The translations under genes and the position numbers were made by a program. From an uncultured Desulfobacteraceae bacterium (GTDB taxonomy: Bacteria > Desulfobacterota > Desulfobacteria > Desulfobacterales > UBA2174): a stretch of DNA of 54,754 bases. Positions 16,765 to 23,799 of this stretch are shown piece after piece. Under the pieces are notes generated by a model. The model saw only the letters and a program-made list of their open reading frames with translations. It was not told where the DNA came from and did no database searches. The stretch's first letter is position 1. The number at the start of each line of letters is the position of its first letter. Where the stretch lies: contig CALJLV010000077.1 in assembly GCA_937982505.1 (NCBI GenBank), positions 1 through 54,754 on the forward strand, given 5' to 3'.

Positions 16765-16801
16765 GACGATTTCCCGGGCTCCCTCCCAACATCTCAAGGG
16801 C

Positions 16802-17809
16802 TCAGAGGAACTTTTCGATTTTGGCGCCCTTGCGCAGGTCCTCGACGTAACCTTCGACCCGCTCGCGGATCCGCTGCTGCTTGAGGTGCTCCAGAATGCG
16901 GGGCTTGACGGTTTCCAGCCCCACGGTCTCGGCGGCCTGGCGCTCGGTGACCTGGATCAGGTGATAGCCGTATTCGGTTTCCACCGGCTCGCTGATCTGG
17001 TTGGGGGGCAGGGTGAAGGCGGCCTCCTCGAAGGCCTTGACCATGCGGCCCCTGCCGAAAAAGCCCAGATCCCCGCCCTTCTCCCGGCTGCCCGGATCCT
17101 CGCTGTGGGTCTGGGCCAGGGTGGCGAAATCGGCCCCCGCCTGGGCCTCCTGACGAATTTGCGCCAGCCGCTGGCGGGCCGCCTGGCGAACCTCGGCTGC
17201 GGCGTCTTTTTCGGCGCGCACCAGGATGTGACGCGCCCGCACCTGCTCGGGGCGGGTGAAGAGATCCGGATGGTCCCTGTAGAATTCATCCGCCTGAACG
17301 TCGCTTACCGTCACCTGCGGTACGATGCGCGCCTCGATGAGCTGCTGAATGGCATCCTGGCGCCACAGGCGGTCGGTCAACTGATCCAGGGACATCCCGG
17401 CGGCGCTCAGGGCCGCGTTGAAGGCCTCGGCGTTTTCGAAGCCCTGGCGCATGGCGTCAACCTCTTCCAGAATCGCCTGTTCATCCACGTTGACGCCCTG
17501 TCGGCGACTGTCCTGATAGAGCAGCTCCTCGCCGATGAGATGATCCAGTACATCCGCCCGCATCTGGGTCAGAGCCGCGTCAGGCACCATCTGCCCCTGG
17601 CGGGCCATCTGGCGTCGGATTCCGTCCAGCGCCTCCTCGAGCTTGGCATCGTCGATGAAGGCCCCGTTGACCGTAGCGACGGTCTTGGCGGCTTGCGGCG
17701 GCGGCCCGCCGGCCGGGGGGGGCTGGCCGGCCGACTGGCTCCACACCGACGCGGTACCCCAGATCATCATTGCCCCAGCCACCCCTAAAACGGCACGAAA
17801 AACGCGCAT
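16802..17809 (-). CDS. Secreted SurA/PpiC-type parvulin peptidyl-prolyl isomerase
   Basis: Periplasmic foldase (335 aa). A signal peptide (about 1-25, with FRAVLGVAGAMMIWGTASVWS) is followed by a Pro/Gln-rich linker, a SurA-like helical N-terminal domain (about 45-190) and one parvulin domain (about 195-295). The parvulin domain runs from RARHILVRAEKDA through GGDLGFFGRGRMV to ISEPVETEYGYHLIQV. The start at 17809 has AAAGGAG; the longer frame adds 37 residues without an SD. A perfect 8-bp GC hairpin lies in its leader (17835-17857). Its role is folding or chaperoning of outer-membrane and secreted proteins. A second, membrane-anchored parvulin (PpiD) lies at the other end of the window. Confidence 0.93.
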   Translation of the reverse strand: MRVFRAVLGVAGAMMIWGTASVWSQSAGQPPPAGGPPPQAAKTVATVNGAFIDDAKLEEALDGIRRQMARQGQMVPDAALTQMRADVLDHLIGEELLYQDSRRQGVNVDEQAILEEVDAMRQGFENAEAFNAALSAAGMSLDQLTDRLWRQDAIQQLIEARIVPQVTVSDVQADEFYRDHPDLFTRPEQVRARHILVRAEKDAAAEVRQAARQRLAQIRQEAQAGADFATLAQTHSEDPGSREKGGDLGFFGRGRMVKAFEEAAFTLPPNQISEPVETEYGYHLIQVTERQAAETVGLETVKPRILEHLKQQRIRERVEGYVEDLRKGAKIEKFL

Positions 17810-17834
17810 CCCGATTCTCCTTTGCACGAAAGAA

Positions 17835-17857
17835 GGCCCGCCTGGGCAAGGCGGGCC
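17835..17857 (-). promoter_or_regulatory. Leader hairpin of the parvulin gene
   Basis: GGCCCGCC (17835-17842), 7-nt loop, GGCGGGCC (17850-17857). On the minus strand it ends about 25 bases before the ATG, followed by TTCTTTC and then the AAAGGAG ribosome site. It may be a weak attenuator or a 5' end stabiliser. Confidence 0.45.
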
Positions 17858-17933
17858 GTTGACAAGACGCCCTCTGCGGAGCGTCACGAGCTTAGTTGGA
17901 ATAACAAGGACTTGCAACAAGAATTTCCACCTC

Positions 17934-17968
17934 TTTACCCGGTCTGTAAAAAATGTTAGTATCCTAAC
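17934..17968 (+). promoter_or_regulatory. Promoter with overlapping operator for the sucrose cassette
   Basis: TTTACC (17934-17939), 17-nt spacer, TAGTAT (17957-17962). A perfect inverted repeat, GTTAG-TATC-CTAAC (17955-17968), covers the -10 element. Predicted transcription would begin only about 5-8 bases before the ATG at 17977, and no SD is visible, so the first gene may be leaderless. A repressor binding the repeat is inferred. Confidence 0.55.
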
Positions 17969-17976
17969 TATTCATT

Positions 17977-18855
17977 ATGATTCTGGCCATTGGTGAAATC
18001 CTTTTCGATGAATTTCCGGCAGGGCGCCGCCTTGGAGGCGCACCGTATAACTTTGCCTGCCATATCAAACGACTGGGGCTGGAGGTGACCCTCGCCAGCC
18101 GTGTGGGAAATGATCCGCCGGGGCGGGAAATCCTGGCTCGGACGACCAAAGTCGGACTCGATCCCGGAAGTGTTCAAATCGATCCGCACCATCCCACGGG
18201 AAAGGTCAAGGTGTCCCTGGACCGCCAGGGCCGGGCCCGATTCACGATCCTGCCCCAGATGGCCTATGACCATATCGCCCTGGATGACCGCCTGGAATCG
18301 CTGATGGCGGCCGGCCCGTCCCTGGTCTACTTCGGCACCCTGGCCCAGCGCACCGCCTCGGCCCACCGCCGCCTGCAGGACCTGTTGTCCCGGCGGCCGG
18401 CCAGGACCCGGGGGTTCTGCGACATCAACCTGCGGCCCGGCCAGTTCACCTGCGCCGTGGTCCAGGCCTGCCTGGCGCAAAGCGATATCCTTAAAGTGAG
18501 CGACGAGGAACTGTCGGTTCTGGCCGTCATGTTCGCACTGCCCGGACCGCAGGACAGGCAGATCGCCGCGCTGATGCAGCGCTTTGGCATCGAGACCATC
18601 GCGGTGACCTGCGGGAGCCGAGGAGCTGCCCTTTATCAGGGGCTTCAGCGCCACTGGGCGCCGTCCAGACTCCCGGGCCCCCTGGGCGATACGGTGGGCG
18701 CCGGAGATGCCTTCAGCGCCGTTCTGGCCACCGGACTCCGGCTGGGCTGGACGGCGCCCCGAATACTGGAGCGCGCCGTGCGCCTTGCCGGCCGCGTCTG
18801 CACCGTGGGCGGAGCCGTGCCCGATGATCCGGTCATGTACGAGAATATAGTCTGA
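17977..18855 (+). CDS. PfkB-family fructokinase
   Basis: Ribokinase-fold sugar kinase (292 aa). The substrate region near the N-terminus has GEILFDEFP and GGAPYNFACHIKRLG; the catalytic Asp is in the anion-hole motif DTVGAGDAF near residue 240. Phosphorylation of fructose to fructose-6-phosphate is the best reading, because it directly precedes sucrose-phosphate synthase (which uses F6P) and sucrose phosphorylase (which releases fructose). No SD precedes the ATG, and the start is predicted to be leaderless. An inverted repeat overlaps the -10. The next gene starts 102 bp downstream, after a block of AT-rich palindromic repeats. Confidence 0.88.
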   Translation: MILAIGEILFDEFPAGRRLGGAPYNFACHIKRLGLEVTLASRVGNDPPGREILARTTKVGLDPGSVQIDPHHPTGKVKVSLDRQGRARFTILPQMAYDHIALDDRLESLMAAGPSLVYFGTLAQRTASAHRRLQDLLSRRPARTRGFCDINLRPGQFTCAVVQACLAQSDILKVSDEELSVLAVMFALPGPQDRQIAALMQRFGIETIAVTCGSRGAALYQGLQRHWAPSRLPGPLGDTVGAGDAFSAVLATGLRLGWTAPRILERAVRLAGRVCTVGGAVPDDPVMYENIV

Positions 18856-18858
18856 TCA

Positions 18859-18906
18859 GTATAGGTCCTATAAGTATAGGCCCTATAAGTCCTATAAGAC
18901 TTATAA
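18859..18906. repeat. Tandem palindromic CCTATAA repeats
   Basis: GTATAGGTCCTATAA (18859-18873) and GTATAGGCCCTATAA (18874-18888) are 15-bp tandem copies, followed by shortened copies GTCCTATAA (18889-18897) and GACTTATAA (18898-18906). Each full copy is itself a near-palindrome (TATAGG...CCTATA). The block is AT-rich in a GC-rich genome and separates fructokinase from sucrose-phosphate synthase. Confidence 0.8.
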
Positions 18907-18957
18907 AACGAGTCAAATGGGCCTTATCTATCCGATATCCTATGAAAAAGGAAAGCC

Positions 18958-21171
18958 ATGCCATCTGCCGTCCCTGACGCGCACGAACCGCTTTACATCC
19001 AGATGTTCAGCATCCACGGCCTGGTGCGCGCCCGGCGCATGGAACTGGGTCGGGATGCCGACAACGGCGGGCAGGTCAAGTATGTCGTTGAACTGGGCCA
19101 GGCCCTGAGCCAGCTCAAGGGGGTCGGCCAGGTGGACCTGTTTACCCGGCGCATCACCGATCCCGGGGTTTCCGAGGACTACGCCGTTCCCATCGAAACG
19201 GTCGACGACCGTTTCCGCATCGTGCGCATCCGATGCGGCGGCGGCAAGTACCTCCGCAAGGAGCGGCTCTGGCCCCACCTGGATGAATTCGTCGACCGGA
19301 CCATCCGTTTTATCCGCCGCCAGGGACGCCTGCCTCACGTCCTGCACGGCCACTATGCGGATGCGGGCTATGCGGCTGCCCAGTTGAGCCGCTTTTTCGG
19401 ACTCCCCTTCGTCTTCACTGGGCACAGCCTGGGCCGCGTCAAGGAGGAAAAGCTGCGCCGCGACGGAATGCGCCCCGAGGAGATCCGGCGCCGCTACCGC
19501 ATCGACCATCGCATCGCGGTGGAAGAAGAGATCCTGCGCCAGGCGGACCTGGTGGTGGCCAGCACCCACCAGGAAGTCGAGGATCAGTACGGCCGTTACA
19601 AGAACGGCCGGCACCCGGAGTTCAAGGTCATCCCTCCGGGTCTGGACGTAGCGGTCTTCTACCCCTACTACCACGATCTGCTGCCCGAGAGCGAACGCGA
19701 CGAAGCCGCCCTCTATGCCCAGGCCTCGGTCCTCAAGGAGCTCAACCGCTTTTTCACCTACCCGGACAAACCGTTGATCCTGGCCCTGTGTCGGCCGGAC
19801 AAGCGCAAGAACATCGCCGGGCTGGTCCAGGCCTACGGAGAGGACCCGGCGCTGCAGACCATGGCCAACCTGGCCGTCTTTGCCGGCATCCGCAAGGACA
19901 TCAGCCAGATGGAGGACAACGAGCGCGGGGTGCTCACCGACATGCTCCTCTTGATGGACAAGTACGACCTCTACGGCAAGATGGCCATTCCCAAGCGCCA
20001 CGATTTCGAGCGCGAAGTGCCCGAACTCTACCGCATCGCCGCCGCCCGCCGGGGGGTCTTCGTCAACGCGGCCCTCACCGAGCCCTTCGGCCTGACCCTC
20101 CTGGAAGCCTCGGCCGCCGGGGTGCCCATCGTGGCCACCAATGACGGGGGCCCCAGGGACATCATGGCCAACTGCGGCAGCGGAACCCTGGTGGATCCCA
20201 CCGATCCCAAGGCCATTGGCGCCGCCATCCGGGCCATCGTCGGCGATCAGGCCGTCTGGGAACGATACTCAAAGAACGGCATTCTGAACGTCCGCCGTCA
20301 CTATACCTGGAGCCGTCACGCCGAGAACTACCTTGGCGCCATTGCCCACCTGGTGAGAGGCAGCCAGCCGCCCGACCTGGCGCCGGGCGCACCGACCACC
20401 GCCATCGGGCGGCGCCTCACGGGTCTGGACCATCTGCTGGTCACGGACATCGACAACACCTTGATCGGCACGGATAACGGCCGCCTGCCGGAACTGACGG
20501 CGACCCTGGTGCGTCACCGCGACCGAATCGGTTTCGCCGTGGCCACCGGACGCCATCTGGCGTCGGCCCTGGAGATCCTGGCCGCGCACCGGGTGCCCGA
20601 GCCAGATGTGATCATCGCCGCTGTGGGCAGTGAAATCTACTACGGCCCCGGGCATCAGTACAGCAACGGCTGGCAGGCCCACATTGCCGCGCGCTGGCAC
20701 CGCGAACGGATCGTGGCGGCCCTGGCCGAATTCCGCTTTCTGCGCTACCAGCCAGAGGAGAACCAGCGGCCCTTCAAGGTGAGCTACGACATGAAGCCGG
20801 CCAAAGACCGCCTGGCGGCCATCCATGGGCGACTTCAGGCCCAGAAGCTGCGCTACACCCTGATCTACTCCCACGACCGGTATCTGGACATCCTGCCCTA
20901 CCGCGCCAGCAAGGGAAAAGCCATCCGTTACCTGAGCTACAAATGGAACATTCCCCTGTCTCACTTCCTGGTCTGCGGCGATTCGGGCAACGACGAAGAA
21001 ATGCTGCGAGGCGAACCACTGGCCGTGGTGGTGGGCGATCACAGCCGCGAACTGGAGCGGCTGCGCAAGGCCAGGCGGGTCTTTTTCGCCGCCTCGCCCA
21101 GCGCCGGGGGAATTCTCGAAGGTCTCCAGAAGTACGATTTTCTCTCCAGGGCGGCAGGAAAGACGACATGA
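18958..21171 (+). CDS. Fused sucrose-phosphate synthase / sucrose-phosphate phosphatase
   Basis: Two-domain enzyme of 737 aa. Residues 1-470 are a GT4 sucrose-phosphate synthase (UDP-glucose plus F6P to sucrose-6-phosphate), with MFSIHGLVRARRMELGRDAD, GGQVKYVVELGQAL, VIPPGLD and the E-x7-E pair in EPFGLTLLEASAAG. Residues 485-737 are a HAD phosphatase. All its catalytic marks are present: DIDNTL (DxDxT), the Ser/Thr motif in VATGR, Lys in SKGKAIRYL and GDSGNDEEM. In several plant and bacterial fusions this second domain is degenerate; here it looks active, so the protein may make free sucrose by itself. Its stop overlaps the next start (ATGA). Confidence 0.93.
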   Translation: MPSAVPDAHEPLYIQMFSIHGLVRARRMELGRDADNGGQVKYVVELGQALSQLKGVGQVDLFTRRITDPGVSEDYAVPIETVDDRFRIVRIRCGGGKYLRKERLWPHLDEFVDRTIRFIRRQGRLPHVLHGHYADAGYAAAQLSRFFGLPFVFTGHSLGRVKEEKLRRDGMRPEEIRRRYRIDHRIAVEEEILRQADLVVASTHQEVEDQYGRYKNGRHPEFKVIPPGLDVAVFYPYYHDLLPESERDEAALYAQASVLKELNRFFTYPDKPLILALCRPDKRKNIAGLVQAYGEDPALQTMANLAVFAGIRKDISQMEDNERGVLTDMLLLMDKYDLYGKMAIPKRHDFEREVPELYRIAAARRGVFVNAALTEPFGLTLLEASAAGVPIVATNDGGPRDIMANCGSGTLVDPTDPKAIGAAIRAIVGDQAVWERYSKNGILNVRRHYTWSRHAENYLGAIAHLVRGSQPPDLAPGAPTTAIGRRLTGLDHLLVTDIDNTLIGTDNGRLPELTATLVRHRDRIGFAVATGRHLASALEILAAHRVPEPDVIIAAVGSEIYYGPGHQYSNGWQAHIAARWHRERIVAALAEFRFLRYQPEENQRPFKVSYDMKPAKDRLAAIHGRLQAQKLRYTLIYSHDRYLDILPYRASKGKAIRYLSYKWNIPLSHFLVCGDSGNDEEMLRGEPLAVVVGDHSRELERLRKARRVFFAASPSAGGILEGLQKYDFLSRAAGKTT

Positions 21172-22616
21172 CCCTCCACAACAAAGTTCAATTGATCACC
21201 TACCCCGACAGCCTGGGCGAAAATCTGGTGGAGCTGCACTATGTGCTGCGAAAATACCTGCACCGGGTCATCGGCGGGGTCCACATCCTGCCCTTCTACC
21301 CTTCTTCGGCCGATCGGGGCTTTTCGCCCTTGACCTACGACACCGTGGATCCGCGTTTCGGCACCTGGCAGGATCTGGAGATGATCGGGGCCGATCTCGA
21401 CCTGGTCATCGATTTCATGGTTAACCACATCAGCCGCCAGTCCGGGTTTTTCCAGGATTACCTGGAAAACGGCCCGCAAAGCCCCTATGCGGACATGTTT
21501 CTGACCTTCGACAAGCTGGCGCCCGACGGCCGGATCAGCCAGGCGGATCTGGCCCGGGTCTACACTCGCAAGCCCCGGCCTCCCTATGACATCATCGAGC
21601 GGGCCGACGGTTCCAAGGAAAAGGTCTGGACCACCTTCGACCATGAACAGATCGATCTGGACTGGCGCTCTCCGGTCACCCGGCGCATCATGCGCCGCTA
21701 CCTGCTGCAGCTGGCGCGCAGCCGGGCCAAGCTAATCCGCATGGACGCCTTTGCCTACACCACCGTGCGCATCGGCACCAACTGCTTCTTTCTGGAACCG
21801 CAGGTCTGGGAGCTGCTCGAATGGATCGAAGACCTGCTCGCCCCCTTCGGCACCCAGATGCTCCCCGAGGTGCATGAACACCACCGCTACCAGCTCAAGC
21901 TGGCTGAAAAGGGCTACTGGGCCTACGATTTCGCCCTGCCCCTGCTCGTGCTGCACACCCTCTACCACCACACCCACACCCGGCTCCTGGAGTGGCTGCG
22001 CATCTGCCCCCGGCGCCAATTCACAACCCTGGACACCCACGACGGGATCGGGGTGGTGGACGCGGCCGACCTGATGGCGCCCGCGGAAATCGAGCGCACC
22101 ATCGACGGCCTCTACGCGAAGGGCTCCAACGTCAAGCGCATCTACTCCGGACCTGACTACCAGAACCTGGACATTTACCAGGTCAACTGCACCTACTACT
22201 CGGCCCTGGAGGAAAACGACGATTCCTACCTGGCGGCGCGCACCCTGCAGTTCTTCGCCCCCGGAATCCCCCAAGTCTATTACGTGGGCCTGCTGGCCGG
22301 CCGCAACGACGTCGATCTGGTCGAACGGACCATGAACGGGCGCAACATCAACCGGCACAACTACAGCTTGGAAGAGATCGCCGCGGAGATGGAGCGGCCC
22401 GTGGTCCGGCGCCTGCTGCGGCTGATGGCTTTTCGCAGCAGCCATCCGGCCTTCGAGGGGGATTTTCGCATCCGGCGGACGCCTCAAGACCAAGTGGCCC
22501 TGACCTGGTCCCACGAGGGGTTGGAGGCCACGGCCCGGGTGGATCTGAGGCGCTATGCCGTCCGCATCGACTACACGGATCCTCAAAAACGGACCCGCCG
22601 ATCCTTCGAAGTCTGA
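21168..22616 (+). CDS. Sucrose phosphorylase (GH13 subfamily 18)
   Basis: Reversible phosphorolysis of sucrose to glucose-1-phosphate and fructose (482 aa; family about 490). The start MTLHNKVQLITYPDSLG and the run GGVHILPFYPSSADRGF match characterised sucrose phosphorylases. GH13 catalytic residues are visible: nucleophile Asp in LIRMDAFAY, acid/base Glu in MLPEVHEH, and Asp in LDTHDGIGVVD. NGRDINRH-type loop residues are present as NGRNINRH. The 4-bp overlap with the preceding synthase makes co-translation likely. Sucrose-6'-phosphate or glucosylglycerate phosphorylase are alternatives in the same subfamily. With the fructokinase it closes a sucrose make-and-break cycle. Confidence 0.9.
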   Translation: MTLHNKVQLITYPDSLGENLVELHYVLRKYLHRVIGGVHILPFYPSSADRGFSPLTYDTVDPRFGTWQDLEMIGADLDLVIDFMVNHISRQSGFFQDYLENGPQSPYADMFLTFDKLAPDGRISQADLARVYTRKPRPPYDIIERADGSKEKVWTTFDHEQIDLDWRSPVTRRIMRRYLLQLARSRAKLIRMDAFAYTTVRIGTNCFFLEPQVWELLEWIEDLLAPFGTQMLPEVHEHHRYQLKLAEKGYWAYDFALPLLVLHTLYHHTHTRLLEWLRICPRRQFTTLDTHDGIGVVDAADLMAPAEIERTIDGLYAKGSNVKRIYSGPDYQNLDIYQVNCTYYSALEENDDSYLAARTLQFFAPGIPQVYYVGLLAGRNDVDLVERTMNGRNINRHNYSLEEIAAEMERPVVRRLLRLMAFRSSHPAFEGDFRIRRTPQDQVALTWSHEGLEATARVDLRRYAVRIDYTDPQKRTRRSFEV

Positions 22617-22722
22617 CCTTCTTGTTTTTCCCAGGACGCCGCCGGCCCCGGCCAAGAAACGCTCGGCCTTTTAAAACCGCCACGGGATGCCCTTTGCGGG
22701 GCGTCCGACCGACTTTCCCGGG

Positions 22723-22751
22723 TTGACAGGGTGCGCCATCTCGGGTCTAGA
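22723..22751 (+). promoter_or_regulatory. Candidate promoter for the FmdB-type gene
   Basis: TTGACA (22723-22728), 17-nt spacer, TCTAGA (22746-22751), about 110 bp before the small zinc-ribbon gene. The remainder of 22617-22863 holds no gene. Confidence 0.45.
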
Positions 22752-22863
22752 TGATCGCAGGCATCACTGCGTAAGGTCACCCCCCCCTGAACCACAGCTC
22801 AGGCGGCACCCCGACCGGATGCCCTGCCGGATCCCGGGGGCCGGCCCGCCGAGGAGGTGAATC

Positions 22864-23028
22864 ATGCCGACCTACGACTTCATCTGCGACAAGTGCCGCC
22901 ACGAATTTTCCCTGACCCTGCGCCTGGCCGACTACGAAAAGAAAAAATACGCCTGCCCCAGGTGCCAGAACAAGAAGATCACCCAACAGATCGCGGCCTT
23001 TCAGACCGTGACCTCCAAGAAGAGCTGA
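22864..23028 (+). CDS. FmdB-type small zinc-ribbon protein
   Basis: A 54-aa protein that is very easy to miss. It starts MPTYDFICDKC, the typical opening of the FmdB/CxxC putative regulatory family, and has two CxxC knuckles (Cys8/Cys11 and Cys31/Cys34) for one zinc, then a basic tail ending SKKS. GAGGAGGTGAATC before the ATG is one of the best ribosome sites in the window. The function of the family is not settled; some members sit near formamidase genes, but there is none here. It is convergent with rsmG, whose stop lies 18 bp away. Confidence 0.88.
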   Translation: MPTYDFICDKCRHEFSLTLRLADYEKKKYACPRCQNKKITQQIAAFQTVTSKKS

Positions 23029-23046
23029 GCCCGGGGCTGGCGGTGT

Positions 23047-23799
23047 TCAGCGGCACCGCGGCGCGTCCTGGAACTGCACCAGGGTGCGGCCATCACCGAG
23101 AACGGGCAGCCGGTAAGGGTGCACCCTCACTTTGAGGCGGCGACCGGCCACGAGCCGCTCGTGGGAGGCCAGGCCCGGCAGGCAAGGCAGCTCGGCGATC
23201 TCCTCATCCGCCCGGGGGCCCTTGTAGGCCAGCAGCATCCCGCCCGGGGCCAGCACGGCGACGGCGGCCGGCACCCAGCGTGCCAAAACGGCCACCGCAC
23301 GACCGACCACGGCATCGAAGGAGGGCCGGGAGGCCGCACGGCCCAGCGCTTCTAGCCGCAAGTGCAGGGCTTCGGTCTGCGCCAGCCCGAGCAGCCGGAT
23401 CACATGGGCCACGAAAGCGGTCTTCTTGCGCACCCCGTCGATGAGGGTCAGGCGCAGGTCCGGGCGCAGGATCTTGAGGGGCAGGCCGGGAAACCCCGCC
23501 CCGGTGCCCACGTCCAGGACCCGCGCACCAGCGGGAAGCAGATCTGCTCCGGCCAGGCTGTCCACGAAATGCTTGAGGGCCACGTCCCGCGGATCCGTGA
23601 TGGCCGTCAGGTTGACGCGCCGGTTCCAGACGAGCAGTTCGGCGGCCATCCGGCCCATGCGCTCCGCCTGGCCGGGCGCCACCGCCACGCCGAGCTCGGC
23701 GGCGGCCGACCGCACAAGCGCCTGCCATGGACCGCCTCCCGCCGTCATGACGCACGGCTCCGGGTCCCGGGCCGGCGTCTCAAGGACAGCGGCAGGCAT
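23047..23799 (-). CDS. rsmG: 16S rRNA (guanine527-N7)-methyltransferase RsmG
   Basis: SAM-dependent methyltransferase (250 aa; usual about 210-240) that modifies G527 of 16S rRNA; loss in other bacteria gives low-level streptomycin resistance. Marks: LLVWNRRVNLTAI, the SAM-binding VLDVGTGAGFPGLPL, LIDGVRKKTAFV and FDAVVGRAVA. The N-terminal 30 residues are longer than usual, so an internal ATG at 23748 is possible, but AGAGGG precedes the ATG at 23799. The 5' end overlaps the 3' end of the CoA-transferase/GNAT gene by 20 bp. The usual gidA/parA neighbours are absent. Confidence 0.93.
   Translation of the reverse strand: MPAAVLETPARDPEPCVMTAGGGPWQALVRSAAAELGVAVAPGQAERMGRMAAELLVWNRRVNLTAITDPRDVALKHFVDSLAGADLLPAGARVLDVGTGAGFPGLPLKILRPDLRLTLIDGVRKKTAFVAHVIRLLGLAQTEALHLRLEALGRAASRPSFDAVVGRAVAVLARWVPAAVAVLAPGGMLLAYKGPRADEEIAELPCLPGLASHERLVAGRRLKVRVHPYRLPVLGDGRTLVQFQDAPRCR

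Noticed and set aside
18859..18906. Possible small CRISPR array
   Set aside because: Copies are 15 bp, abut without unique spacers, and no cas genes are in the window.
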